DNA of 27,002 nt from JAENVU01 sp031362155. GTDB taxonomy: Bacteria > Actinomycetota > Acidimicrobiia > IMCC26256 > JAENVU01. Below are positions 7,726 to 15,665 of this stretch, one piece after another (positions within the stretch are counted from its first letter, which is position 1; the number at the start of each line of letters is the position of its first letter). The notes under the pieces are model-generated. The model ran no database searches and was not told the origin of the DNA. It was given only the letters and a program-made list of their open reading frames with translations. The translations under genes were made by a program, and so were the position numbers. The stretch is taken from contig JANLRZ010000014.1 of the NCBI GenBank assembly GCA_031362155.1, positions 1 through 27,002 on the forward strand, in the 5' to 3' direction.

Positions 7726-9095
7726 CCGTCAATCTCGCATCGCTCCTGGCCGACCACCCGGCCACCGATGCCGATGCGTTGATCCACACCGTCGACCGTT
7801 CGGTGACCGCGGGGGAGATCCGGGCGCAGGCCGCCGCCGTCGCCACCAGTCTCGATCTCGCGCCGAGTCAGGGAGCCGCCGTGTCGTTACCGAACGGCCC
7901 CGAACTCGTCGCCACGATGTTCGGCGTCTGGCAGGCCGGCGGCGTGTACATCCCGGTCAATCCCCGGCTACCGGCGATGGAGTTCGACCGCGTGATCGAC
8001 GCGACCGACCCGGCGGTGGTGATCACGCCGACTTCCCGCACCTCGCGAGCGGGGACGCCGTTTCCCATCGATGTTGCCTTCGTCATGTGGACCTCGGGTA
8101 CGACCGGAACGCCCAAGCCGGTCTTGCACACGCACGCCGCGTACCTGGAACTCCTGGATCGGGTGCTGGTCCCGCTCCGTGGCGATGGGTCGACTTCGGC
8201 GCGGCCGCCGTCGCCGAATCTCATCCCGGTCTCGATGGCCCTGAACGCCGGTCTCTACAACGTGCTGTTCGGCCTCCGAGCCGGTGCGCCACTCGTGGTG
8301 ATGGACGGCTTCGAACCGGCGGTGTTCGCGGAGCTGGTCCGACGGTTCGAGATCCGCTCGACCGTCCTGCCGCCGGCCGCACTGGCGATGCTGACGGACT
8401 CCGGCCTCACGGACCTCACCCCGCTGAAGTATGTGCGGTCGATCACCGCACCGCTCTCGCCGCTCCAAGCCCGGCGCTTCGTCGAAACGTTCGACGTCAC
8501 GGTGCTGAACGGCTACGGCCAGGCCGAACTCGGCGAGGTGATCGGCTGGACCGCGGCCGATGCCAAGGCGTTCCCCGAGAAGGTCGGCGCGGTCGGTCGA
8601 CCGCATCCAGGGGTCGCGATTCGAGTCGACGCCGACGGCCACCTGCGGGTCCGACCGCCGAACACTGCCGTGGGCATCGAGGATCGCGTCGATGCGGAAG
8701 GGTATGTCGACACCGGTGATCTCGCTCGGGTCGACGATGACGGCTTCGTGTGGATCGAGGGCCGGGCCGGGGATCTGATCAACCGCGGTGGCAACAAGGT
8801 GTTCCCCGAGGCGGTCGAGGAAGTGTTACGGCTCGCGCCGGGCGTCGAGGACGCGGTGGTCGTCGGTGTCCCCGACGAGCGGCTCGGGGAAGTGCCGGTT
8901 GCGTTTCTCGTCGGTCCGGGCACGAGCGATGCCCAACTCGGCGCGCTGTGTCGCGAGCATCTGGTCGCGTACAAGGTTCCCGTGGCGTTCCATTGGATCG
9001 ACACGATCCCGCGGACCGAGGTTGGCAAGGTGGCGCGGCGGGAGCTGACCGCCCGGCTCGCCGGTGGCGGTGTCGAGACTCAGACCGGGGTCTGA
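7722..9095 (+). CDS. AMP-dependent acyl-CoA synthetase/ligase
   Basis: This 457-residue adenylate-forming enzyme has the P-loop TSGTTGTPKP (124-133), NGYGQAE, DTGDL, then the hinge region GRAGDLINRGGNKV, and a C-terminal PRTEVGKVARREL with the adenylation lysine at 436. It should activate a carboxylic acid with ATP and CoA. It is shorter than most fatty-acid ligases (500-560 residues), mainly because the stretch between the first 90 residues and the P-loop is compact, so a small or unusual acid is possible. ATG 7722 overlaps the crotonase stop as ATGA. Its own stop overlaps the convergent amidase gene by 16 bases inside a hairpin. Placed last in the operon, it probably supplies the pathway's CoA thioester. 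Confidence 0.88.
   Translation: MTVNLASLLADHPATDADALIHTVDRSVTAGEIRAQAAAVATSLDLAPSQGAAVSLPNGPELVATMFGVWQAGGVYIPVNPRLPAMEFDRVIDATDPAVVITPTSRTSRAGTPFPIDVAFVMWTSGTTGTPKPVLHTHAAYLELLDRVLVPLRGDGSTSARPPSPNLIPVSMALNAGLYNVLFGLRAGAPLVVMDGFEPAVFAELVRRFEIRSTVLPPAALAMLTDSGLTDLTPLKYVRSITAPLSPLQARRFVETFDVTVLNGYGQAELGEVIGWTAADAKAFPEKVGAVGRPHPGVAIRVDADGHLRVRPPNTAVGIEDRVDAEGYVDTGDLARVDDDGFVWIEGRAGDLINRGGNKVFPEAVEEVLRLAPGVEDAVVVGVPDERLGEVPVAFLVGPGTSDAQLGALCREHLVAYKVPVAFHWIDTIPRTEVGKVARRELTARLAGGGVETQTGV
9080..9095. terminator. Hairpin formed exactly by the overlap of two convergent stop codons
   Basis: The 16 bases form seven-base arms (TCAGACC and GGTCTGA) around GG. The TGA of the ligase is the right end and the TGA of the amidase (minus strand) is the left end. 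The repeat therefore encodes the last codons of both genes and could fold in either transcript. No T-run follows. A bidirectional termination role is inferred. Confidence 0.45.
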
Positions 9096-10630
9096 ACCGA
9101 GGGGGTCGGCGCCGCGGCGGTGACCGTCGGCGCGACCAACGGCCACGGCAGTTCGCGCTCCGCGGCCAACGCGAGGTCGAACAGCAAGGCATCTTCGTGG
9201 TGGCGGCCCAACACCTGCATGCCGATCGGCAACCCATCGATGGTGCCGGCCGGGATGGACACCGCGGGGTTGCCGTAGATGTTCGAGATGATCGTGAGCC
9301 CGCCCATCGTGACCAGTTCCGGGAACTTGTCGCTCGCCGCTCTCACGATCGCCGCCGGCGCCTTGGGTGAGACGGCGTTCACGGCCCGGGCCCCGAACAT
9401 CGCGGCGCGGAATCCCCATTTCGCGACGGCGCTGTTCCCAGCCCACTCGACGAAGCGGGACTGTTCGTTGCTCATGACCGCTGCCGCGGGGAACGCGGGT
9501 CCGGGGTTGGTCGCGGCGATGATGAAGTCGACGTCATCGAACGCGGCGGCCATCGTCTCGTTGGCTTGGATCCGTAGTTCTTCGGCCGCGGCGGCGGTGT
9601 GCAGGTTGTACAGCGACTCCGAGAGGCGGAGCCCGAACTCCACCTCGTCGGTGAGGTCCGTGGCGCAGCGCGGCCAGCGCGTCCCGAGATCGGCCGCGAG
9701 GGTGGCGAGGTTGCCCATCATCCACTGCAGGGCGAGGTTGGGCGGTTCGACCTTCCGGTCGACCACCACCATGCCGGTCGAGTCGATCAGCGCGCGGGCG
9801 TGCTCGCGGATGCGATCCTCGACACCGGGGTCGAGCGTGACGCCACCGATCGCGGGCACGATCGCGACCCGGCGCCCCTTCAGCCGATGGGTGCCGAGGC
9901 CGGCCTCCCAGCCGCCGTTGCTCGGCAGGCTCGTCGGGTCCGCGGTGTGCGCACCGGCACACACGTCGAAGTACCGCGCCGCGTCGCGCACCGAACGCGA
10001 GACGTTGCCGACTACGACGGTGTTCGGCCGCATGAAGGCGTGGGGGCTGCGGGGGATGCGTCCGAACGTGCCCTTCATGCCGAGCAGGCCCGTGTAGCCC
10101 GCGGGGATGCGAATGGAGCCGCCGCCGTCGCCGCCGGTGGCGAGGCTGACCAACCCGCCCGAGACCGCGGCCGCCGAGCCCGACGACGACCCGCCCACGG
10201 TCCGGCCGTACCGCCACGGATTGTGGGTGACGCCGTTGATCTTGGAGACACTGACGTTGAGCCCACCGAACTCGCTCGCAGCGGTCGCGCCGACCGGCAC
10301 GATTCCGCCGCGGTTGATCAGGCGCTGCACGTGGTGCGACGTGCGGTCGGCCATTCGGTCGGCGAACACGAGCGATGCCTCGGTGAACCGCCAGCCGAGG
10401 ACCGGATCGAGTTCCTTGATCCCGGTCGGGACGCCGCCGAACGGGAGACTCAGGTCGGCTCGCGTCGCCGCGGTCCGCGCCCGGTCGGTGTCGACGAACG
10501 TGAACGCATTCAGGTTCGACCGTCCGATTGCGTCGAGTGTGGCGTCGAGTTCCTCGACAGGGGAGCGTTCGCCGGCGCGGAAGGCGTCGACGAGCGAGCT
10601 GGCGTCACCGGTCCATGGTGTGTCGGTCAT
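9080..10630 (-). CDS. Amidase (amidase-signature family)
   Basis: The 516-residue protein contains the amidase-signature core. Lys72 lies in GVPTGIKEL, the cis-serine in GGSSSGSAAA (146-155) and the nucleophile Ser172 in GGGSIRIPA, giving the Ser-Ser-Lys triad. It hydrolyses a carboxamide to acid and ammonia or amine; the substrate cannot be assigned. The length is normal for the family. ATG at 10630 is chosen because GGGAGG sits nine bases upstream; the in-frame ATG at 10639 lies directly against that site. The P450 gene is upstream on the same strand with 62 bases between, so a P450-amidase operon is likely, though no chemistry linking the two can be shown. The 3' end overlaps the convergent ligase gene. 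Confidence 0.88.
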   Translation of the reverse strand: MTDTPWTGDASSLVDAFRAGERSPVEELDATLDAIGRSNLNAFTFVDTDRARTAATRADLSLPFGGVPTGIKELDPVLGWRFTEASLVFADRMADRTSHHVQRLINRGGIVPVGATAASEFGGLNVSVSKINGVTHNPWRYGRTVGGSSSGSAAAVSGGLVSLATGGDGGGSIRIPAGYTGLLGMKGTFGRIPRSPHAFMRPNTVVVGNVSRSVRDAARYFDVCAGAHTADPTSLPSNGGWEAGLGTHRLKGRRVAIVPAIGGVTLDPGVEDRIREHARALIDSTGMVVVDRKVEPPNLALQWMMGNLATLAADLGTRWPRCATDLTDEVEFGLRLSESLYNLHTAAAAEELRIQANETMAAAFDDVDFIIAATNPGPAFPAAAVMSNEQSRFVEWAGNSAVAKWGFRAAMFGARAVNAVSPKAPAAIVRAASDKFPELVTMGGLTIISNIYGNPAVSIPAGTIDGLPIGMQVLGRHHEDALLFDLALAAERELPWPLVAPTVTAAAPTPSVQTPV

Positions 10631-10692
10631 CGTGTCCATCCTCCCACTCGGCGCGGTGGCCGGAGCGAGTCGAGTGCCGGGTTGGGCCGGGA

Positions 10693-11883
10693 TCAGGCCG
10701 GTGTGACCGTGACCGGGAGGCGTTTCGGGCCGTGGGCCCAGAAGACTGGTACGGGTTCTCGAACGTAACCCGGTTCCACCGCGGCCGTCGCGACGCGCGT
10801 GAGGAAGATCTCCACGGCGATCCGCCCTTCGAGACGCGCGAGTTGCGAACCGGGACACACGTGCGGGCCGCCGCCGAAGGCAACGTGATCCTTGGGGCGG
10901 GGTCGGTCCAAGCGAAACGCGTCGGGCTCGTCGTACATGCCGCCGTCGCGGTTCGCCGACGCGAGCCCGAACGCGACCTTCGCGCCAGTTGGGATCGCGA
11001 CGTCGTCGACGGTCGTCGGCCGGAGGCAGTCGCGGATCAAGACATGGATCGGTGGGTCGTGACGGAGGGACTCCTCGACCGCGATGCCGACGAGATCGGG
11101 ATTGGCCTGCAGCCGGGTCATGAGTTCGGGATTGCTACACACGGTCTCGAGCAGGTTGCCGATCAAGTGGCGGGTCGTCTCGTTGCCCGACATGAGGAGG
11201 AACGCGAGCTGGGTGCGCAGTTCCATGTCGGTGAGGCGGATGCCGTCGACCTCGGTGCTGAGCAGGCGGGTGACGAAATCGTCGGGCGGGTCGGCCATGG
11301 CGCGGCGCTCCGCAATCATCGCGTCGAGGTAGCCGGTGAACTCGGGCGCGACTCCGGCGAGCCCTTCGCCGTCTTCGCCGTCCTCCCGTCGGTTCTTCGT
11401 GGCGTAGCTCGACTGCACGACGAGGTCCGACCATTCCGCGAAGCGTGCGTGGTCGGCCGGATCCACGCCGAGGAGGTGGGCGATCACCGTTGCGGGGATC
11501 GGGGTCACGTACTCGGCGACCAGATCGCCGCCACCGTGGTCGATCACGGCGTCGAGGAGTTCGTGGCAGAGCTCACGGACGAAGGGTTCGACGCGACCGA
11601 GCCGGTGTTGGGCGATGGCCGAGTTGACGATGCGGCGGATCTCGCTGTGCCGGGGTTCGCGAATCTCGCTGATGAGCTGTTCCTCGGGCGGCACCACGAC
11701 ACCCGGCTCTCGGAAGCTCGCTTGGAAGGACTCGATGTTCTTCGTCGCGGCGAGCACGTCGTCGTACCGGGCGAGGAAGTAGGCGCCCGAGGCCGTCTGG
11801 GAGACCGGGCAGTGCGCCCGGAGTTCGGCCAGGGCGGCGAATGGGACGCCGTCGGACGTGTCGAGCGGATCAGGGGTGGTCAC
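10693..11883 (-). CDS. Cytochrome P450 monooxygenase
   Basis: The 396-residue soluble bacterial P450 has the I-helix motif SGNETT (232-237), the ExxR pair Glu271/Arg274 and heme loop FGGGPHVCPG with Cys343 as the iron ligand. It inserts oxygen into an organic substrate and needs ferredoxin and reductase partners, none of which is seen in this window. Length and the absence of a membrane anchor fit class I bacterial P450s, including terpene, steroid and fatty-acid hydroxylases. GTG 11883 is preferred: the frame stays open to 11970, but that part is not P450-like, and a -10 hexamer with palindromes lies immediately upstream. It is probably the first gene of an operon with the amidase. Confidence 0.9.
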   Translation of the reverse strand: MTTPDPLDTSDGVPFAALAELRAHCPVSQTASGAYFLARYDDVLAATKNIESFQASFREPGVVVPPEEQLISEIREPRHSEIRRIVNSAIAQHRLGRVEPFVRELCHELLDAVIDHGGGDLVAEYVTPIPATVIAHLLGVDPADHARFAEWSDLVVQSSYATKNRREDGEDGEGLAGVAPEFTGYLDAMIAERRAMADPPDDFVTRLLSTEVDGIRLTDMELRTQLAFLLMSGNETTRHLIGNLLETVCSNPELMTRLQANPDLVGIAVEESLRHDPPIHVLIRDCLRPTTVDDVAIPTGAKVAFGLASANRDGGMYDEPDAFRLDRPRPKDHVAFGGGPHVCPGSQLARLEGRIAVEIFLTRVATAAVEPGYVREPVPVFWAHGPKRLPVTVTPA

Positions 11884-11889
11884 GCGTGC

Positions 11890-11901
11890 ATCGTGGCACG
11901 A
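11890..11901 (-). promoter_or_regulatory. Leaderless -10 (CACGAT) and overlapping palindrome upstream of P450
   Basis: CACGAT on the minus strand (11895-11890) ends exactly six bases before the GTG at 11883, so transcription could start at the start codon. The palindrome TCGTGGCACGA (11891-11901) overlaps it and could be a repressor site. Confidence 0.4.
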
Positions 11902-11908
11902 CGAGACT

Positions 11909-11922
11909 TCGAGTGCACTCGA
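11909..11922. promoter_or_regulatory. Perfect 14-bp palindrome in the P450 -35 region
   Basis: TCGAGTGCACTCGA is perfectly self-complementary. If the P450 transcript starts at 11883, it covers about -26 to -39, an expected site for a dimeric regulator. No regulator gene is present in the window. Confidence 0.5.
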
Positions 11923-12030
11923 GGATGGCCCGAGCGTCGGCCGTGGTTCAACTCTCAGAGCTCCCGGCACAGTCAGAGAGCGGCACGCCCAGAAACTGCA
12001 TGCTTGGAGGCTGGATGACGTGATGCTCGA

Positions 12031-12084
12031 TTTCGGAAATTCGTCTTAGCTCTACAGGTGTAGACCTAACGGGAATTCCGAAAA
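12031..12084. repeat. Nested inverted repeat (potential long hairpin)
   Basis: The inner part, 12046-12069, reads TTAG-C-TCTACA-GG-TGTAGA-C-CTAA: ten paired positions per side with one C/C mismatch and a GG centre. Outside it, TTTCGGAA (12031-12038) is matched by TTCCGAAA (12076-12083), and the pairing continues inward with one bulged A. No T-run follows on either strand. It could be a tandem operator, a cruciform or a structured RNA element, and it lies almost midway between the divergent P450 and phosphoesterase starts. Confidence 0.6.
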
Positions 12085-12124
12085 GTGACTATCTGAGCGT
12101 TCCCAGGATTCCCAGTTCCTGACA

Positions 12125-12138
12125 CGTTCCGCGGAACG
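12125..12138. promoter_or_regulatory. Perfect 14-bp palindrome
   Basis: CGTTCCGCGGAACG is perfectly self-complementary and lies 91-104 bases before the phosphoesterase ATG. It contains the same TTCC/GGAA half-elements as the inverted repeat to its left, suggesting one DNA-binding protein for several sites. Confidence 0.4.
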
Positions 12139-12216
12139 CACCCGGTCGAGCAACGTGACGCCTGGGTGTGCGTTTGGCGGCGGACCTGGTGGTGGCGGCT
12201 CGATTGTTCTGGCGGT

Positions 12217-12222
12217 CATCAT
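12217..12222 (+). promoter_or_regulatory. -10-like hexamer CATCAT of the 2H phosphoesterase gene
   Basis: CATCAT matches TATAAT at four of six positions and ends exactly six bases before ATG 12229. It suggests a leaderless transcript. Confidence 0.35.
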
Positions 12223-12228
12223 GCATAC

Positions 12229-12726
12229 ATGGCACGGAGGCAGCTCACGGCGTTCCTGCCCGCACCGTTCGGCGAACAAGTCGACAAGATCCGCACGCGA
12301 TGGGATCCGGAGATGGCGCGCCGAATTGCCGCTCACGTCACGGTCATCCACGACCTCGACGGCGACGCTGCCTATCGATCTGGTCTGGATCTCGCCGCGA
12401 GTCGACCGGAACTGACGGTTCGGTTGACCCACGCGCAGTGTTGGGGCTCGCCCGAGGCGGGTATCTACCTCGGCGTGGAGGACACGCATGGTGACCTCGC
12501 CCGGATTGGACGGGAACTCATGGTCACGGAGGCTCCAGATATTTCGTACGAACCCCATGTGACGTTGGTGCATCCTCGAACGACAATGGCGACGGGTTCG
12601 CAAGAGGCGTGGGGCCATCTCGCGTCGTGGTCGATCGATGAGACCGTCGCGTTGCGCGACGTTTCGGTGATCGAGCTCCAGGGCCCGAAGTGGCTGGTCG
12701 TGACGCGACGGCCGTCCACCGAATGA
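12229..12726 (+). CDS. 2H phosphoesterase-like protein (2'-5' RNA ligase/cyclic phosphodiesterase fold)
   Basis: The 165-residue protein contains two HxT motifs, His36-Val-Thr38 (AHVTVIHD) and His110-Val-Thr112 (EPHVTLVHP). This is the defining active site of the 2H superfamily. Members act on 2',3'-cyclic phosphates or 2'-5' phosphodiester bonds in RNA and nucleotides. Spacing and length fit the LigT-like group. The ATG at 12229 is chosen because the protein then starts just before the first strand (RRQLTAFLP); the frame stays open upstream but that part is not convincing. It stands alone between a divergent P450 and a convergent AhpD-like gene. A role in tRNA repair or nucleotide processing is possible but not shown by context. 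Confidence 0.8.
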   Translation: MARRQLTAFLPAPFGEQVDKIRTRWDPEMARRIAAHVTVIHDLDGDAAYRSGLDLAASRPELTVRLTHAQCWGSPEAGIYLGVEDTHGDLARIGRELMVTEAPDISYEPHVTLVHPRTTMATGSQEAWGHLASWSIDETVALRDVSVIELQGPKWLVVTRRPSTE

Positions 12727-12882
12727 GAGATCACAATCCAGCCCCCGCCACCGGTCCGCTCGGATGTCATTCCCGCGCCCTTGGGTGGTCGGCTGAGACC
12801 GTTTCCCGATTTGCTGACGTCTGCCGGCGACCTCATCCTCAGGATTCGATCCCCGGCCTCGGGAAGCAGATCCGCACCGCTG

Positions 12883-13239
12883 CTACGCGCCGGCGGGTTC
12901 GGGGTGAGCGAACTCCTGGAACGCTTCCCAGGCGCGGGGGCCCCACACGGTTCCCGGTCCGCCGTCCATCATGACGGCGACGCCGAGCGCTTCGGCGACC
13001 TCCGCATCGGTGGCACCGCGGCGGGCTGCGCCACGAGCGTGGGCCACGATGCACCCGTCGCAGTGCTTGACGACCGAGATGGTCAACGCGATCAGCTCTT
13101 TCGTCTTCGCCGAGACGGCACCGTCGGCCATGGTCGCCTCGTGCAACGCGCCGAACGCGGCGTAGGCCTCGGGTTGGGCCTCCCGCAACGACTTGGCCGG
13201 TTCCCGCAAATCCTTGGCGATCTCGCGGTACTTGCCCAT
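12883..13239 (-). CDS. AhpD-like carboxymuconolactone decarboxylase-family protein
   Basis: The 118-residue protein has Glu48, then HCDGCIVAHARGA with Cys60, Cys63 and His67, matching the ExxxxxCxxCxxxH proton-relay and disulfide motif of AhpD. Such proteins are small helical peroxidase or disulfide reductants; the CxxC makes this more likely than lactone decarboxylation. ATG 13239 begins MGKYREIAKD and has AGGAGG about 11 bases upstream; the longer open frame to 13431 runs into the divergent promoter region. The 156 bases between it and the convergent phosphoesterase gene hold no recognisable gene. It is divergent from the acyl-CoA dehydrogenase and may protect a redox-active catabolic pathway, which is inference. 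Confidence 0.8.
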   Translation of the reverse strand: MGKYREIAKDLREPAKSLREAQPEAYAAFGALHEATMADGAVSAKTKELIALTISVVKHCDGCIVAHARGAARRGATDAEVAEALGVAVMMDGGPGTVWGPRAWEAFQEFAHPEPAGA

Positions 13240-13351
13240 GCTGCGGAGTCCTCCTGGTACGGAACGGGTGTCGACCGCAACGTAGGCGGCACCGCTGACA
13301 TTCCGACGCGGGCTGGGAAGCGCGCGTTCGCCAACCGCCCGGAATGCCTGG

Positions 13352-13357
13352 AAGGAT
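13352..13357 (+). promoter_or_regulatory. -10-like hexamer AAGGAT before the acyl-CoA dehydrogenase
   Basis: The hexamer ends exactly six bases before ATG 13364. The same bases contain GGAAGG, a possible Shine-Dalgarno site about nine bases from the ATG, so leaderless and leadered readings compete. Confidence 0.3.
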
Positions 13358-13363
13358 CCCGGT

Positions 13364-14512
<1,149 letters not shown>

Positions 14513-14541
14513 CCACCCGGGAACTCGCGTACCGGGAGTGG
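14513..14541 (+). terminator. Possible hairpin after the acyl-CoA dehydrogenase
   Basis: CCACCCGG directly follows the stop codon and pairs with CCGGGAGTGG at 14532-14541, with two bases bulged. No T-run follows, which is common in GC-rich actinobacteria. Weak support. Confidence 0.35.
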
Positions 14542-14618
14542 ACCGACGTCACGAACGAGATTGGCCACTCCGCGGCGGACCACGGTCGCCGAATCACCGG
14601 CGCCGCGTGCCGTCGTGG

Positions 14619-14624
14619 CATCGT
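14619..14624 (+). promoter_or_regulatory. -10-like hexamer CATCGT before the alpha/beta-hydrolase
   Basis: It ends exactly six bases before ATG 14631, and no Shine-Dalgarno site is present. Weak alone; it follows the spacing seen at other starts in the window. Confidence 0.3.
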
Positions 14625-14630
14625 GGTGCG

Positions 14631-15662
14631 ATGTCGTCTCGCTTGGTGGCCGGTCCACCCCTCGAAGTCCCGGGCTCGCCTGTCGGTCGCGTCTCGACCG
14701 AACTTATCGACGCCGCTCGCGGCGATCGTCGGATCCCGCTCGAGGTGTGGTATCCCGCAGCAGCCGGCGGCGCGGGGGAGTTGTCCGAGTACGAGATCCT
14801 GCCCGGGGTCGGCTTCACGGCCTCGGCCATGCAGGACGTTGCCGTGGCTCCCGGCGCGCATCCGATGGTGGTGTGGTCGCACGGTCGGACCGGGACTCGC
14901 CAGTCCTACGTCTTGCTGTGTGAAGCGCTGGCCAGTCGCGGGTTCGTGGTCGCCGCTCCCGAACACGCGGGTGATGCACTCGGCGACTGGGTCGTCGGTG
15001 CCGCGGTCGACGACGAGACCAACGAAACCAACCGCATCGGCGATGCCCACTTCGTGCTCGACACCGTGCTCGAAGCGCGCGGCGCGCTCGCGCCTTTCGC
15101 CGCGACCGTCGACGCCACTCGGATCGCCGCGGCCGGGCACTCGTACGGTGGGTTCACTGCGCTCTCGGTGGGGAGCGGCGCGACCCGTCACGCGTCGGTG
15201 CGGGCAGTCGCCGGTCTGCAGTCGTTCACTCGTTCGATGCCGAAGCAGGTGTTCGTCGAGATGAGTGTTCCCACGCTCCTGGCCGTAGGCGAGCAGGACG
15301 CGACCACGCCTCCGGAGACCGACGCCGATCGGGCGTGGGCCAAACTCGGTGTGGAGCCGGCCTGGCGGGTCGACGTCGCGGCCGCGGGTCATCAGGCGTG
15401 CAGTGATGTCGGGCTCTACATCGAGCTCGCGCCCCATGTCGAGGGGGTGCCCGATCTGGTCCGGGCCTTCGTCGAGTCGATGGCGACCGATATCACCGGT
15501 ACCGCGGGCGATCCGTGGCGGCCGACCGTTGCCCTCCACGCCCGAATGCTCGGCGCGTTCCTCGAGGGTGCGCTCGGCATCGATCCGGTGGGTGCCCGTG
15601 AACACTTCACCGCGATCGCCGAGACGCCGGGCGTGCGGGTGGACGCCCGCGGCGACTTCTGA
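14631..15662 (+). CDS. Alpha/beta-hydrolase, dienelactone hydrolase/PAF-acetylhydrolase-like
   Basis: The 343-residue protein opens with a strand pair typical of secreted-type acetylhydrolases (RRIPLEVWYPA). It then has the oxyanion region VVWSHGRTGTRQSY (81-93), nucleophile Ser171 in GHSYGG, acid Asp223 in GEQDATTP and base His254 in AAGHQACSD. There is no signal peptide, so it is probably cytoplasmic. It would cleave a carboxylic ester or lactone; the substrate is unknown. ATG 14631 is chosen because upstream sequence in the same frame is Arg-rich and not family-like. It converges with the permease gene with three bases between stops. Confidence 0.85.
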   Translation: MSSRLVAGPPLEVPGSPVGRVSTELIDAARGDRRIPLEVWYPAAAGGAGELSEYEILPGVGFTASAMQDVAVAPGAHPMVVWSHGRTGTRQSYVLLCEALASRGFVVAAPEHAGDALGDWVVGAAVDDETNETNRIGDAHFVLDTVLEARGALAPFAATVDATRIAAAGHSYGGFTALSVGSGATRHASVRAVAGLQSFTRSMPKQVFVEMSVPTLLAVGEQDATTPPETDADRAWAKLGVEPAWRVDVAAAGHQACSDVGLYIELAPHVEGVPDLVRAFVESMATDITGTAGDPWRPTVALHARMLGAFLEGALGIDPVGAREHFTAIAETPGVRVDARGDF

Positions 15663-15665
15663 ACG

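Larger units (their letters stand above)
11884..12228. other. Long intergenic region rich in palindromes and TTCC/GGAA elements
   Basis: This is the only stretch above 300 bases without a gene. It holds, in order: the P450 promoter and palindromes (11890-11922); a nested inverted repeat (12031-12084); two TTCCCAG direct repeats nine bases apart (12100-12106 and 12109-12115); a perfect 14-bp palindrome (12125-12138); and a -10-like CATCAT just before the phosphoesterase gene. Open frames here are short and lack coding character. About eight TTCC/GGAA tetramers fall within 12035-12137, and the central repeat is only 23/54 G+C in otherwise very GC-rich DNA. Confidence 0.6.

Noticed and set aside
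12023..12049. Eight-codon frame ending inside the inverted repeat, after GGAGG, as a leader peptide
   Set aside because: The downstream gene seems to have its own leaderless promoter, and the peptide has no codon run suited to attenuation.
12842..12852. GGATTCGATCC resembling a tRNA T-arm, as a possible tRNA or attachment site
   Set aside because: No acceptor, D or anticodon arm can be formed around it, and the loop does not match the TTCRA consensus.
13299..13346. Inverted repeat CATTCCG/CGGAATG before the acyl-CoA dehydrogenase
   Set aside because: The seven-base arms are 34 bases apart, too far for a simple operator or hairpin, and could be chance.
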